64,000 nucleotides of DNA from Pelodictyon luteolum DSM 273 (GCF_000012485.1 NC_007512.1:1489001-1553000), one strand, 5' to 3'. Positions 7,594-17,526 are shown, numbered from the stretch's first letter. Numbers and translations are program-made. The notes: generated by a model not told the origin, from the sequence alone.

Positions 7594-8289
7594 TCAATAG
7601 ATCAGCTCCCCTCCGAACTCCTTAATGATGTAGCGGACGACCTCGTTCGTGCCGGTCAGTTCCCCAAAGAGGGTGAAGACGCTCTTCTCTCTGGTGCAGG
7701 CGTCTTTTTCCGCATCGTAACGGATGCGGACCCGGAGCGGTTTCTGGTAAAACGCCGTCAGCTTCTCTCCGAGCAGGTCGGCCGCCCCGATCAGTTCCTC
7801 GCATGAGAACTTCCGGCAACAGACGAGATCGAGAACTCCTTTGGCGTTGCAGGCCGTAATCTCGCATAACTGCAGGTGCGTTGCCATGACGGACCCTCCC
7901 CCTTTCTGGAGACTGTCGAGAAAGAGGTTCCACTCAAGGCGAAGAGCCTGTAGATCTCCATCATCGCATGCCGGGGAGCCGGACGGAGAGGGGCCGCTGC
8001 CTCCGGAAACGGAAGGAAGGCGGGCAGCGGGGTTTGAGACGTAGCCCGTGAATTTTTTCTGCCATGAACCGAGGTCAAGCCCTTCTTTATGGGGCGCGGG
8101 ATTTGGCTGCCCGGTCGCTGCAGGCAGAGACTGGTCGAGCGGGGTATCAAAGGCCTCGGGGACTTCTACAGGCGGCGGCTCCGGCAGAGGAGCTGGCTCA
8201 ACGGAAACAGGCGGCTGCCCGACAGGCTCACTCTTCTGGGAGGCGACTGAGGGATCGGCAGTCTTTCGGCGGGATGCTACATCAGGGGC
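7594..8289 (-). CDS. dnaX: dnaX tau-specific C-terminal extension, read by -1 frameshift
   Basis: This open frame continues dnaX in the -1 frame without any stop for 231 codons from the slip site. It begins A-P-D-V-A after the A-run and ends with the GGELIY C-terminus. The first about 125 residues are proline- and serine-rich, a linker as in tau of other bacteria. The last about 95 form a compact domain with a CCRKFSCEELIG segment, plausibly the polymerase alpha-binding domain V. The internal ATG at 7885-7887 is not needed as a start. Joined to the 393 codons upstream it gives a tau of about 624 residues, close to E. coli tau (643). Confidence 0.8.
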   Translation of the reverse strand, partial: APDVASRRKTADPSVASQKSEPVGQPPVSVEPAPLPEPPPVEVPEAFDTPLDQSLPAATGQPNPAPHKEGLDLGSWQKKFTGYVSNPAARLPSVSGGSGPSPSGSPACDDGDLQALRLEWNLFLDSLQKGGGSVMATHLQLCEITACNAKGVLDLVCCRKFSCEELIGAADLLGEKLTAFYQKPLRVRIRYDAEKDACTREKSVFTLFGELTGTNEVVRYIIKEFGGELIY

Positions 8290-9467
8290 TTTTTTTTTTG
8301 AGGCTCCTGCGTTATCGGAAGCTTGCCAATGTCATCGGCCGGAAGGTGCAGCTCGATCAGCCGGAGAAGGGCCAGCTCAAAGCGGAACTGGTACTCGAAC
8401 TGGAACTTCAGTTCTTTCTGGGTTTCAAGCAGGAATGAAGCCATCTGCATGAGCTGCCGGGCGGAAAACTTGCCGGCATCGGCCTCATAGCGCTCCCGGA
8501 CGGCATCGGGCCGTTCGACAAGGCGCGAGGAGCGGAGGTTCTGCACCATGAGGAGGTTGCGGAGATGCTCGATCAGCTTTTCAAGAAAATCCTGCTCGTC
8601 ATAGCCGTTCTGGATGACGAACTGAGCAACCTCGATCATGGCTGGAGCATCACCGGCGGCAATGGCGTCGGTGACGGCAAAAAGCTGTTCGTCATCAATG
8701 TAGTTCAACAGCTCTGCCACGTTCTGGTAACTGATGGCGCCATCCCCTCCTGATTGGGCTGAAAAGGCGATCACCTGATCAAGGATGCTCTGGGCGTCAC
8801 GCATCGAGCCCTGGGCTTTGCGGCACACCAGCTGCAGGGCGTCCGGTTCGACCTTGATTCCTTCGGACTCGCAGATGCCCTGCAGCTGCTGCTGGATTTC
8901 GGGCAGCGGGATCCGCTTGAAATTGAACCGCTGGCAGCGCGAGGCGATGGTCGCGGGAATCTTGTGCAGTTCAGTCGTGGCGAAGATGAAGATGGCATGC
9001 GGCGGCGGCTCTTCAAGCGTCTTCAGAAACGCATTGAAGGCTGCAATGGAGAGCATGTGCACCTCATCGATGATGTAGACCCGGTAGCGCCCCTTCTGCG
9101 GGCCGTAACGGACGTTCTCGCGCAGAGCGCGGATATCGTCGACGCTGTTGTTTGAAGCGGCATCGAACTCGGCGATGTTGAGGCTGGTGCCGGTCTCGAA
9201 GTCACGGCAGCTTTCACACTCCCCGCAGGGCTCGGTAACATCGCGGAGCCAGTCAGCATCATCGATCATCCTCTGGCAGTTGAGGGCCTTGGCAAACACT
9301 CTGGCAGCCGTGGTCTTGCCAACGCCTCGAAGACCCGAAAAAATGTACCCGTGGCCGAGCCGTCCCATCCTGAGCGCATTCTGGATCGTGCGGGTGATAT
9401 GCTCCTGCGCCGTGATGTCGGCAAATTTTGCCGGCCTGTATTTTCTTGCGATTACCTGATAACTCAT
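8277..9467 (-). CDS. dnaX: DNA polymerase III clamp-loader subunit gamma (in-frame product); tau by frameshift
   Basis: The in-frame product is 396 residues, the length of a gamma subunit. It has the AAA+ clamp-loader domain with Walker A GVGKTT near 50 and a zinc module (cysteines in CGECESC, about 81-87, plus an upstream Cys). It also has a DEVHML Walker B near 133 and the sensor/SRC region. DnaX loads the beta clamp and, as tau, tethers polymerase cores. The frame ends five codons after a decamer of A (8290-8299 on the plus strand as T), where a -1 shift enters the long downstream frame. The start overlaps the yihY-like stop by ATGA. Confidence 0.95.
   Translation of the reverse strand: MSYQVIARKYRPAKFADITAQEHITRTIQNALRMGRLGHGYIFSGLRGVGKTTAARVFAKALNCQRMIDDADWLRDVTEPCGECESCRDFETGTSLNIAEFDAASNNSVDDIRALRENVRYGPQKGRYRVYIIDEVHMLSIAAFNAFLKTLEEPPPHAIFIFATTELHKIPATIASRCQRFNFKRIPLPEIQQQLQGICESEGIKVEPDALQLVCRKAQGSMRDAQSILDQVIAFSAQSGGDGAISYQNVAELLNYIDDEQLFAVTDAIAAGDAPAMIEVAQFVIQNGYDEQDFLEKLIEHLRNLLMVQNLRSSRLVERPDAVRERYEADAGKFSARQLMQMASFLLETQKELKFQFEYQFRFELALLRLIELHLPADDIGKLPITQEPQKKKPLM
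8289..8308 (-). promoter_or_regulatory. dnaX programmed -1 frameshift site with Shine-Dalgarno-like stimulator
   Basis: Read on the minus strand, AGGAG (8308-8304) is followed by CCTC and ten A then G. The heptamer A AAA AAG (8295-8289) lies in the correct frame and 8 bases after the AGGAG. E. coli dnaX uses the same heptamer and an AGGGAG stimulator. A weak downstream hairpin (GACTG/CAGTC) lies about 40 bases on. Transcriptional slippage on A10, as in Thermus dnaX, is an alternative. Confidence 0.8.
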
Positions 9468-10747
9468 ACCTGCCCTTCGTTACTTCCATCCATCAGTTGT
9501 ATGAGGGGGACGTGCATGCTCTCTTCGAAGCATGCGCCGAGACGCTCCCGAACCCCCTGCAGTTCAATTCCATCCCATGCAGGCCCGGCCTGACCGAAAT
9601 CCTCAGCGCCGAAATCCGGCGGGAGCTTTATGAAGAGGTCGTACAGCGTCATGACATGGAGGTCGCTCGCCGCAGCCATCCCGCCGCTGGCGGTCAGATG
9701 CATGAAGCGGCACTCAAGAAGAATATCCACAATTTTTCTTAAAGAGGAAGGGTTCTCTCGATGAAACTCCCTGAGAATTTTTTTCATGTCCAGAACAACG
9801 CCCTCCCCCCCTGCACGCCAGACCATCCGGAGTACTGCGAGCATGAGGGGAACACCCCTCAAAGGATCGAACTCCGGGGCCGCCGGGCCGGAAAGCCTCC
9901 GCGCCCCGAGGCAGTAGACGATTTCTGCGCCGGTCAGTACGACGACCCAGCCGAGGTAGATCCAGAAAAACAGCATCGGAATGACCGACAGGGCTCCGTA
10001 GATGTGCTCGAACGTTGCCACATTGGCCACATAGAACGCAAACCAACGCTTTGAGACCTCAAACAGCAGCGTTGCCACAAGTGCGCCGGAAAGGGCGTGA
10101 AGGAAACGGACCCTGCGGTTCGGCACAAGGAGGTAGAGCAACAGAAGGGCAAGCACGGTGATGGTGGAGGGAAGCAGGGAGAGGAGCCGGGTTTTCAGCT
10201 CGAGCAGCGGACCTTCCGTGAAGACCGTGTACCAGACGAAGGAACTTGCCGCAAGGCTCGTGGCCAGAAGCACGGGTCCGAGCGTCAGGACCGTCCAGTA
10301 GAGGGTGAAGCCCTGCAGGACCTTTCTCGGCGAGTGTACCTCCCAGATCTCGTTGAGGGTATGGTCGACGGTTGAGATGAGGACAAGAGCGACAATGAAG
10401 AGAAACAGGGCCCCGAAAATGGGCATGGTGAAGGTGTTGCCGATGAAACCTGAGAAATACTCCCGGATCATCCCGCCGGTACCCGGCACGAAATTATGCA
10501 CGATGAAGTCTTCCACATACGGCTGGAGCGGGGCGAAGACGGCAAAGACGTTGAGAATGGAAAGCACCACGGCAAGAAGGGGAACGATCGAGAGGAGGGT
10601 CTGGAAGGCCAGTGAGCCGGCGCTGAGAAATATCCGGTCATGGCGGACGTTCTGCAGGAAGAACGGAACGAACGAACGGAAAAAAGCCCCCGCCTCTCCG
10701 ATCCGCCGGTGCATGCCGTCCATGATTCCGTTGCTGCCAGGTGCCAT
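9464..10747 (-). CDS. YihY/BrkB family inner-membrane protein with C-terminal extension
   Basis: This 427-residue protein has six predicted membrane helices within residues about 45-285, preceded by the family hallmark SAGSLAFQTLLSIVPLLAV. The family was once called RNase BN, but that activity belongs to another protein, and the transport or signalling role is unsettled. The roughly 140 extra residues after the membrane domain look soluble and helical, possibly a winged-helix-like tail, and are absent from the short E. coli YihY. It is coupled to dnaX by ATGA. Confidence 0.87.
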   Translation of the reverse strand: MAPGSNGIMDGMHRRIGEAGAFFRSFVPFFLQNVRHDRIFLSAGSLAFQTLLSIVPLLAVVLSILNVFAVFAPLQPYVEDFIVHNFVPGTGGMIREYFSGFIGNTFTMPIFGALFLFIVALVLISTVDHTLNEIWEVHSPRKVLQGFTLYWTVLTLGPVLLATSLAASSFVWYTVFTEGPLLELKTRLLSLLPSTITVLALLLLYLLVPNRRVRFLHALSGALVATLLFEVSKRWFAFYVANVATFEHIYGALSVIPMLFFWIYLGWVVVLTGAEIVYCLGARRLSGPAAPEFDPLRGVPLMLAVLRMVWRAGGEGVVLDMKKILREFHRENPSSLRKIVDILLECRFMHLTASGGMAAASDLHVMTLYDLFIKLPPDFGAEDFGQAGPAWDGIELQGVRERLGACFEESMHVPLIQLMDGSNEGQV

Positions 10748-10807
10748 TCGTATCCGCTGTTCAGTTTAGCGCACCTTCGGGGGCGCCTTTCAGGGTAAGA
10801 TAGCAAT

Positions 10808-12085
10808 TCAGCCGGAATCGGAGGCACCCGCGGCCGAAGCACCGGCGAGGCTGCTTTCGGAACGGACCCTCGTCATCAAGAGAAGTCCTGCCATGAAAAA
10901 GAGCAGGAGCGAAGCGAGAGCCGCTTTCTGGCTTCCCGCTCCGGCCGACACAAGACCGAACACCAAAGGGCCGGCAATGGCGGAAGCCTTGCCGAAGGTG
11001 CCGTCATAGAACCCGAAAAACTCCGCCAGATGTGCCCGGGGCGTCAGGCGGGCCATCATGGAACGGGAGGCCGCCTGCGAAGAGCCCATGGACATGCCGG
11101 CCAGCATGCCGGTTGCAAAAAACATCTCTTTGCTGTCGGAGAGAATAGCTGCCAGGATGACCAGAAACCAGATGATGAGGGTAATGACGATGGTGCGCTT
11201 GGGACCGATCCGGTCGGTCACGAAACCAAACGCCACTGAACCCGCAATGGCGGTGGTCTGCACCGTCATGAAAAACACGATGAGCTCTCCGGTTGTGAAA
11301 TGGAGCGTGTTCTGGGCATAGATGAAGGCAAAGGCGATGACCGTCAGAATGGCATCGTTGTAGAAAAAGTAGGCAAGAAGAAACCGTGACAGATCGGGGA
11401 AGGATCGGATATGGGTAACGGTGTGGCGCACCTCCCTGATGGAGCGAACTATCCCCTCCAGAGAGAGCATCGGGCCCGCCCTTCGGCCGGAGTCCCGGAG
11501 CACGAGAAAGAGCGGCGTGGCGAAGAGGGCGAAAAAAGCTGCGGCAATGAGAAAACTCAGCTTGAGGTTCCCGATGTTCGACACAGTGACCCCGCCCTCG
11601 AGCAGCGGGCGGACGAGCAGCAGGATCGAAAGCGCCCCGAGGTATCCCATCGCGAATCCGTAGCCTGAAAGGCGGCCGATGCTCTTTTCGGATGTGATCT
11701 CCTTGAGGTAAGCGTCATAGAACACGAGCCCGCCCTCGAAGCCCATGTTGGCAAGCACAAAGAGCACGAGCGCCAGAGCAGCCGTCCCGGGCCCTGAAAA
11801 CGAAAGGAGTGCGGTTGCAAGAACCGACATGAGGGTGAAGGAGAAGAGGAATCGCTTGCGCCGGCCCGACAGGTCGGAAGCTGCGCCGAGCACTGGAGAG
11901 ACCACGGCGACAAGCAGCATGGAAATGCTGACGCCGGCACCCCAGAGGGCGTCTCCGGAAGGGTCTCCCCCGCAGATGACGTTCTTGAAGTAGAGCGGGA
12001 AGACGAAGGTGACCATCATCACGCTGAAGGAGGTGTTGGCATAATCAAACAGCAGCCATGCAAACACCTTTCTTCGCTGGGTCAC
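10808..12085 (-). CDS. MFS transporter, UMF1/Atg22-like family
   Basis: This 425-residue integral membrane protein has about 12 hydrophobic segments. The N-terminus WLLFDYANTSFSVMMVTFVFP is characteristic of the UMF1 (Atg22-like) branch of the major facilitator superfamily, and the cytoplasmic loop SDLSGRRKRF matches the MFS motif A position. Eukaryotic Atg22 exports amino acids from the vacuole; bacterial substrates are unknown. It lies between yihY and purQ on the same strand, 14 bases from purQ, so co-transcription is likely but a functional link is not evident. Confidence 0.85.
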   Translation of the reverse strand: MTQRRKVFAWLLFDYANTSFSVMMVTFVFPLYFKNVICGGDPSGDALWGAGVSISMLLVAVVSPVLGAASDLSGRRKRFLFSFTLMSVLATALLSFSGPGTAALALVLFVLANMGFEGGLVFYDAYLKEITSEKSIGRLSGYGFAMGYLGALSILLLVRPLLEGGVTVSNIGNLKLSFLIAAAFFALFATPLFLVLRDSGRRAGPMLSLEGIVRSIREVRHTVTHIRSFPDLSRFLLAYFFYNDAILTVIAFAFIYAQNTLHFTTGELIVFFMTVQTTAIAGSVAFGFVTDRIGPKRTIVITLIIWFLVILAAILSDSKEMFFATGMLAGMSMGSSQAASRSMMARLTPRAHLAEFFGFYDGTFGKASAIAGPLVFGLVSAGAGSQKAALASLLLFFMAGLLLMTRVRSESSLAGASAAGASDSG

Positions 12086-12099
12086 GATGGTGGCGGGAG

Positions 12100-12795
12100 T
12101 TAAAGTTGCCGGAAGAGAGATGCGAAGAGGCGCCGTCCGTCTTCGGAACCGAGCAGTTTTTCGCTGGCGCGCTCGGGATGCGGCATGAGGCCGAGTACAT
12201 TGCCATTGCGGTTCATGATGCCGGCAATGTTTCCAACCGAACCGTTGGGATTGGCCTCATCACTGACATGGCCCTCACGATCGGTATAACGGAACACCAC
12301 CTGGTCATGCTCCTCAAGGCTTTCAATCACCTCGGGCGGGGCAAAATAATTGCCCTCCCCGTGGGCGATCGGGATGCTGAGCACCTCATCCTCACGGTAG
12401 AGACCTGTAAACATGGTGTTGCTGTTCACCGGACGGATGTACGTGTCGCGGCAGAGGAATTTCTTGTCACGGTTTCTGGAGAGCGCACCATCAAGCAGTC
12501 CGCTCTCAAGCAGCACCTGGAAGCCATTGCAGATACCGAGCACAGGAAGCCCTTTTCCTGCAGCATCGACCACCTCCTGCATGATGGGCGAAAAGCGAGC
12601 GATGGAACCGGCGCGGAGATAGTCGCCATAGGAAAAGCCGCCGGGAAGGATGATCGCCTTAGCCCCCTGGAGGTCATGCGAGCCGTGCCAGAGCATGACG
12701 GGTTTCACGCCCTCGAACGATGCGACGGCATGCATGGTGTCATGATCACAGTTCGATCCGGGGAACACAACGACCCCTATGGTGATGTCAGCCAT
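12100..12795 (-). CDS. purQ: phosphoribosylformylglycinamidine synthase, glutaminase subunit
   Basis: This 231-residue class I glutamine amidotransferase has the nucleophile elbow LGICNGFQ (Cys near 88) and a C-terminal catalytic His-Pro-Glu in MPHPER. PurQ releases ammonia from glutamine for PurL, which converts FGAR to FGAM in purine synthesis. Its small partner PurS is directly upstream (12836-13087), as expected for the PurQ-PurS-short PurL form; PurL itself is not in this window. Length is normal. Confidence 0.96.
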   Translation of the reverse strand: MADITIGVVVFPGSNCDHDTMHAVASFEGVKPVMLWHGSHDLQGAKAIILPGGFSYGDYLRAGSIARFSPIMQEVVDAAGKGLPVLGICNGFQVLLESGLLDGALSRNRDKKFLCRDTYIRPVNSNTMFTGLYREDEVLSIPIAHGEGNYFAPPEVIESLEEHDQVVFRYTDREGHVSDEANPNGSVGNIAGIMNRNGNVLGLMPHPERASEKLLGSEDGRRLFASLFRQL

Positions 12796-12835
12796 GTGTA
12801 GTAGCGAATTTGGTGGGTGAGCTGAAAACCGGCAC

Positions 12836-13087
12836 TCAGGCTTTTTCCAGTTCGAATGAATAATTTTCCATAACGGGGTTCGAAAGCAGCTTCAGGCAGA
12901 TTTCGTTGCAGATGCGTTCGGCTGCAAGGGCATCGTCTTCATTGATGCTCACCTCGATGTACTTGCCGATCCTTGCCGAACCCACGCTGCCGTAACCAAG
13001 GTTCAGGAGGGCATGCTCAACGGCTTTTCCCTGGACATCAAGAATGGACTGGCGGAGCGTCACCTTAATCTTAGCGGTATATGCCAT
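12836..13087 (-). CDS. purS: phosphoribosylformylglycinamidine synthase, PurS subunit
   Basis: This 83-residue protein matches PurS: it starts with a beta strand [25 protein letters not shown] and has the [17 protein letters not shown] core. PurS dimers bridge PurQ and the small PurL in the FGAM synthetase complex. It sits 40 bases upstream of purQ and 30 bases downstream of pssA, all minus strand. Confidence 0.94.
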   Translation of the reverse strand: MAYTAKIKVTLRQSILDVQGKAVEHALLNLGYGSVGSARIGKYIEVSINEDDALAAERICNEICLKLLSNPVMENYSFELEKA

Positions 13088-13117
13088 GGTCGGAACAGGT
13101 GGTTTATTGGTGGAGAT

Positions 13118-13918
13118 TCAGCCGGCCCGCTGCCGCACGAGCAGCATCAGCGAGCGCAGGATACCGAGCAGAATATACAACAACATGGCAAGAAAAAAAG
13201 CCTTCGACTGAAAGACAAGAACCGAGAATCCGGCCAGGGCGTAGAGCGCCATCTGAAACGGCCTCTGGCGGATTGATTCTACGGTCGGCTTGGGAAGAGC
13301 GTCGTAATTGACCTTGCTCACCATGAGCAGCGCCAGCGTCACCGACAGCCATGCAATTACTGTCGGCATCATCTCAACGGGGAAAAAGCGTTCGGACTGC
13401 ATCCAGAGGACAAAGCCCGAAATGGTCAGGGCCTGGGCGGGGGTCGGAAGCCCCGAAAACGAATCCTTGCTGTAGCCGATCATGCTGATGTTGAAGCGGG
13501 CCAGCCGGAGCCCGCTGCCAATCATGATGAGGGCGCTCACCGCGATGCCGAGCATGCCCGGCATCCCCTCGAGCCCGAATTTATAGACCAGGTATGCAGG
13601 AGCTGCGCCGAAGGAAACAAGGTCGGAGAGTGAATCGAGCTCAAATCCGAAATCGGAGATTCCGTTGGTGGCCCGGGCGACGAATCCGTCAACGGTATCG
13701 AAAAAAGCCGCAAGGATGATGAACCAGCAGGCTGCCACATAACTGCCCTCGCCGGACATGACGATGGAGGCGTAGCCTGAAACCATGTTCATCACGGTGA
13801 AGACGGAAGGGAAAAACGAACGGGAAACGAAGCCGAAACGCTGCGGCCGCACACCGGACTCCTCCGTAATGAAGGGCGGATAGTGTTTCGAAGCATTACT
13901 GTTGGGGGGGTCGGCCAT
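13118..13918 (-). CDS. pssA: CDP-diacylglycerol-serine O-phosphatidyltransferase
   Basis: This 266-residue integral membrane CDP-alcohol phosphotransferase carries the signature D-G-x2-A-R-x8-G-x3-D-x3-D at about 74-96, starting at DGFVAR. The size and adjacent hydrophobic helices (about eight) fit the PssA subtype-II enzyme that makes phosphatidylserine, the precursor of phosphatidylethanolamine. A phosphatidylglycerolphosphate synthase is less likely because of the VSFGAAPAYLVYKFG segment and the length. Upstream of purS on the same strand. Confidence 0.9.
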   Translation of the reverse strand: MADPPNSNASKHYPPFITEESGVRPQRFGFVSRSFFPSVFTVMNMVSGYASIVMSGEGSYVAACWFIILAAFFDTVDGFVARATNGISDFGFELDSLSDLVSFGAAPAYLVYKFGLEGMPGMLGIAVSALIMIGSGLRLARFNISMIGYSKDSFSGLPTPAQALTISGFVLWMQSERFFPVEMMPTVIAWLSVTLALLMVSKVNYDALPKPTVESIRQRPFQMALYALAGFSVLVFQSKAFFLAMLLYILLGILRSLMLLVRQRAG

Positions 13919-14021
13919 AGAGGATAATCAATTCAATCATGAAAATCGGCAGCCTGGAGCACGCCGTATAAAGTACAATGTTTCACCGGAGCTGTAAAGC
14001 TCCGTGGCCATTTCAGGAGGC

Positions 14022-14855
14022 TCAGTAGCTTTCATCGACCGAGGGAAATCCGCCGCTCCGCACATCCTCCACATACTGCCGGACGGCCTGTTCGATGACG
14101 GTGTTGAGATCGGCGTACTGGCGGACGAACCGTGGATGGAACTCCCTGTTGAGGCCGAGGATATCATTGACGACGAGTACCTGCCCGTCACACTCAGCCC
14201 CGGCACCGATACCGATTGTCGGAATGGAAAGCAGGCGGGAGATCTCAGCGGCAAGGCCGGCAGGAATCTTTTCAAGCACAACGGCAAACGCGCCCGATCG
14301 CTCGAGCGTCACTGCATCCTCGAGCAGTTCTTCGGCTTCGGCCGGATCTTCGGCCCGCACCTTGTAGCTGCCGTATTTATAGATGGACTGGGGCATCAGG
14401 CCGAGATGGCCCATCACCGGTATGCCCGCATCGGTGATGCGCCTGACGGTATCGGCGATGGTGCGCCCGCCCTCCATCTTGACGGCATCGCACTCATGCT
14501 CCTTCATGATCTTGCCGGCATTGCGAAGCGCATCTTCCGGCGAGAGCTGATAGCTCATGAACGGCATGTCCACGACAACCATGGCCCTGCTGGTTTCAGC
14601 CTGCACCCCGCGCACGACCCCCTTGGCATGGTAGATCAACTCATCGACGGTGATGGGGAGCGTGGTGTTGTGGCCTGAAAAGACATTGCTGGCAGAATCA
14701 CCCACCAGGATGACATCAATGCCGGCCCGGTCGAGGATCCTGGCCATGGTATAGTCGTAGGCGGTCAGAACGGATATCTTCTCACCGTTCTGCTTCATGT
14801 CGTAGAGTCGCCTCGTGGTGACATGGGCTGCCTTCTGCTGTGAATTTTTGTTCAT
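14022..14855 (-). CDS. panB: 3-methyl-2-oxobutanoate hydroxymethyltransferase
   Basis: This 277-residue PanB has the conserved [15 protein letters not shown] start, the metal-binding [12 protein letters not shown], and the [15 protein letters not shown] and [14 protein letters not shown] segments. It makes ketopantoate from 2-oxoisovalerate and methylene-tetrahydrofolate, the first committed step to pantothenate and CoA. It overlaps the upstream lipoate-ligase-like gene by 4 bases (ATGA at 14852-14855), so the two are translationally coupled. Confidence 0.96.
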   Translation of the reverse strand: MNKNSQQKAAHVTTRRLYDMKQNGEKISVLTAYDYTMARILDRAGIDVILVGDSASNVFSGHNTTLPITVDELIYHAKGVVRGVQAETSRAMVVVDMPFMSYQLSPEDALRNAGKIMKEHECDAVKMEGGRTIADTVRRITDAGIPVMGHLGLMPQSIYKYGSYKVRAEDPAEAEELLEDAVTLERSGAFAVVLEKIPAGLAAEISRLLSIPTIGIGAGAECDGQVLVVNDILGLNREFHPRFVRQYADLNTVIEQAVRQYVEDVRSGGFPSVDESY

Positions 14856-15697
14856 GGTGCCAAGCTCTCCGTGATGGATGAAGGTAAAAGCCGTCCGTCG
14901 GGCCCCGGTGCCCCGGGAGACCGAAGCCGCACCGGCGCACTGCCGCCATGGGTTTCAAGTGCGGCAAGCATCAGCTCCACAAGCCGCCCGTAGGATGGAA
15001 TGTAACCAAGAATCTCCTCAAGGGAAACGGTTTTCCGCTCCATCTCCGCCCTCAGATCTTCTGCATCCGCAATCCCACCCCCCGGAACGTACCGGGAAAG
15101 GTCCATGTGACGGCGGGACAACGGCAGCGAACCGTGCTGGAGCAGCACCCTTCCGCTTCTACGCTGCGCCGACCCCACCAGCTTCCGTCCGTCAACCTGC
15201 AGTTCATGGCGCGCCGAGGCGGTGAAGCATGCAACAGGAGCCGTGACGCCGCGGGCGGGCAGGGTCGAGCGGCAGAACTCTGCATGGACACCGAGCCCTT
15301 CAAGCGCAATCCGTATAACTTCATGCACATGACGATACAGCTCGGTGTTCTCTTCGGGAGAATCCGCAATAAAACTGTAGGTAAATTCCTCGCCATGCAG
15401 GACCGCCCTGCCGCCGGTCGGCCGCCTCACGACATCAATACCCTCCATCCGGCACCTCCCGGTATCGAAAAGAGCGATATCCTGATTGTAGCCGATGGTA
15501 AGGGCATGGGGCCGCCAGCCGTAAAACCGCCAGAGGCAGCTCCCCTCCCCGAACTCTTTCTGGAAGAGACCATCGGCGAACGCCTGCATCATGCGGCGGT
15601 CGAACGCCATGTTCTCCTCCCCGGTCCCGAAACCGGTGTCGATAGCCAGTACCGCTGAAAAAGAGGGATGCACGGCAGTCAGTCGTTCTTCAGACAT
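14852..15697 (-). CDS. lipoate-protein ligase A / octanoyltransferase family protein
   Basis: This 281-residue BPL/LplA/LipB-fold protein has [10 protein letters not shown] at about 28-37, the [11 protein letters not shown] substrate loop near 90-100, and the [10 protein letters not shown] segment with the catalytic Lys position ([10 protein letters not shown]) near 180. The family attaches lipoyl or octanoyl groups to E2 and GcvH proteins. Which of LplA, LipM or LipL is meant cannot be settled. It is first in a two-gene unit with panB. The ATG is taken because an upstream extension has no support. Confidence 0.82.
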   Translation of the reverse strand: MSEERLTAVHPSFSAVLAIDTGFGTGEENMAFDRRMMQAFADGLFQKEFGEGSCLWRFYGWRPHALTIGYNQDIALFDTGRCRMEGIDVVRRPTGGRAVLHGEEFTYSFIADSPEENTELYRHVHEVIRIALEGLGVHAEFCRSTLPARGVTAPVACFTASARHELQVDGRKLVGSAQRRSGRVLLQHGSLPLSRRHMDLSRYVPGGGIADAEDLRAEMERKTVSLEEILGYIPSYGRLVELMLAALETHGGSAPVRLRSPGAPGPDGRLLPSSITESLAP

Positions 15698-15987
15698 TTA
15701 TCGTTACGGACAGTATGGGGACAGCGCCAGATGGAGCCGGTCTCGATAATGCCTAAGATAGCCCAAAAAGTACGCGTCGGCAATACGCAGGACGGATCGG
15801 TCCCCCGCAACCGTCGTGGGACCCCGGGAAAACAGACGACAGGACTGATGCAGAAAAAAAAGCAGTTTCAGGACCTTATTGTGGCCCGAAGCATTGTTTG
15901 TCTCCTCCTCGAGGGGTATTTTCATGAAAAATCTGGTCTGCCCCGCACCCGGCCGCCAGCTTTGTAACATATTCCCCGGCAGATGAC
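15698..15987. other. 290-bp intergenic region between divergent units, no gene recognised
   Basis: This gap separates the minus-strand panB unit from the plus-strand CoA-binding gene and must hold both promoters. A purine-rich GAGGAGGAGA followed by ATG and an eight-codon frame exists on the minus strand near 15895-15915. I see no riboswitch core, tRNA or conserved small RNA motif. Confidence 0.4.
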
Positions 15988-16407
15988 ATGGGAACACCAG
16001 CTCCCTCCATAGAGGACATACTCGGCACATGCCGCGTCCTGGCCATCGTCGGGCTCTCACCGAAGCCGGAACGGCCTTCAAATGCCGTGGCGCGCTACAT
16101 GATTGCCGCCGGATACACCCTCATCCCCGTCAACCCCGGCCAGACAACGATCCTCGGGCTCCCCTGCTATCCGTCCCTCAAGGCGCTGCCCCCGGAAATT
16201 GCCGAATCGGTGGAAATCGTCAACATTTTCCGCAAACCCGCAGATATCCCGCCAGTCGTCGACGAAGCCATTGCCATCGGGGCGAAAGTGATATGGATGC
16301 AGCTGGGCATCACCAATGAACCCGCTGCAGAAAAAGCCCGTCAGGCCGGCATCTCCGTCGTACAGAACCGGTGCATTTCGGTTGAACACCAGCGACACTT
16401 CATTTGA
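15988..16407 (+). CDS. CoA-binding (Rossmann-fold) protein, YccU-like
   Basis: This 139-residue single-domain protein of the CoA_binding_2 family has [20 protein letters not shown] near the N-terminus and IPVNPG after the second strand. The motif [13 protein letters not shown] follows, and a cysteine-containing [12 protein letters not shown] end matches the E. coli YccU type. It binds CoA; its physiological role is unknown. It directly precedes ddl and may be co-transcribed with it. Confidence 0.87.
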   Translation: MGTPAPSIEDILGTCRVLAIVGLSPKPERPSNAVARYMIAAGYTLIPVNPGQTTILGLPCYPSLKALPPEIAESVEIVNIFRKPADIPPVVDEAIAIGAKVIWMQLGITNEPAAEKARQAGISVVQNRCISVEHQRHFI

Positions 16408-16433
16408 ACCAAGAACACCCGCCGCAGACCACC

Positions 16434-17519
16434 ATGCACCATACAACCGTAGCCCTCCTGTTCGGAGGCCGCTCTCTAGAGCATGAAATATCGGTCATTT
16501 CCGCCCGCGCTGTGGCCGCCAACATCGACCGGGACCGCTACCGGGTTCTAGCGGTCTACATCACCCGTGATGGCGGGTGGTATGCCGGCGGAGTAGCCGA
16601 ACAGATTCTCAAGCTTGACATCGCCGACCTCATCCGCACCACATCGCTTGAAGCCACAGCCGCAACCCTGCGTGAAATGGTGGCGGCATCGGCAGAGCCG
16701 CCCTTCAACTTTGATTTCCGGGGTATCGACGTCGCATTTCCGGTTCTGCACGGCTCTTACGGAGAAGACGGCCGGGTGCAGGGCCTGCTTGAAACCCTGC
16801 AGGTGCCCTGCACCGGCTGCGGGGTCCTTGCGTCTGCCCTCACCATGGACAAAGCGCTGACGAAACTCGCTGCCGCCGATGCAGGCCTTGCCGTTGCAGT
16901 GTCGGTGACCGTCATGAGCCATGCCTACCGCCGTGACCCTGAAGCAACGCACAGGCTGGCCGTTGCATCACTCTCGTTCCCGATGTTCGTTAAACCCGTC
17001 AGCCTCGGTTCATCGGTCGGCATAACCAAAGTGAACTCCGAAAGCGAGCTCGCTGAAGCCATCACCCATGCCTGCAGCCTGGACTCGAAGGTACTGATTG
17101 AACAGGCCGTCAAAGGCCGGGAAGTGGAAGTCGCCGTCATCGGCAATGACACCCTGGAAGCTTCGCCCTGCGGGGAAATCGAACCCGGCAGCGAATTCTA
17201 CGACTACGAAGACAAATACATCCACGACACAGCGAAACTCTTCATTCCCGCCCGAATACCCGGCGATCTGCAGGAAAAGGTCAGGGAGGCTGCGCTCTGT
17301 GCCTACCGGGCGCTTGGATGCCGAGGAATGTCGAGGGTCGACTTTTTCGTCGACGAAACCACCGGAAGCATCGTCTTCAATGAAATCAACACCATCCCCG
17401 GCTTCACACCGGTCAGCATGTACCCCCGGCTCATGGCGGCTGCCGGAACCGGGTTCATGGAACTGACGGACCGCCTGATCCGCCTTGCAATGGAACCTGA
17501 AGCGGGGGCGTCCGCCTGA
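16434..17519 (+). CDS. ddl: D-alanine-D-alanine ligase
   Basis: This ATP-grasp ligase has the Ddl N-terminus [27 protein letters not shown] near 110, [11 protein letters not shown] near 190, and [16 protein letters not shown] near the C-terminus, which includes metal and substrate residues. It joins two D-alanines for peptidoglycan precursors in the cytoplasm. ATG 16434 is chosen because the product then begins like other Ddl proteins. A TTG at 16404, overlapping the previous stop, would add ten residues and cannot be excluded. Length about 361. Confidence 0.95.
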   Translation: MHHTTVALLFGGRSLEHEISVISARAVAANIDRDRYRVLAVYITRDGGWYAGGVAEQILKLDIADLIRTTSLEATAATLREMVAASAEPPFNFDFRGIDVAFPVLHGSYGEDGRVQGLLETLQVPCTGCGVLASALTMDKALTKLAAADAGLAVAVSVTVMSHAYRRDPEATHRLAVASLSFPMFVKPVSLGSSVGITKVNSESELAEAITHACSLDSKVLIEQAVKGREVEVAVIGNDTLEASPCGEIEPGSEFYDYEDKYIHDTAKLFIPARIPGDLQEKVREAALCAYRALGCRGMSRVDFFVDETTGSIVFNEINTIPGFTPVSMYPRLMAAAGTGFMELTDRLIRLAMEPEAGASA

Positions 17520-17526
17520 AAAAGCC

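Noticed and set aside
7594-7887. Independent 97-residue hypothetical gene
   Set aside because: Its frame is continuous upstream to the dnaX A10 slip site with no stop, so it is the tau C-terminus and not a separate gene.
15698-15987. Cobalamin riboswitch or signal-recognition RNA
   Set aside because: The conserved core sequences of these RNAs were looked for on both strands and not found.
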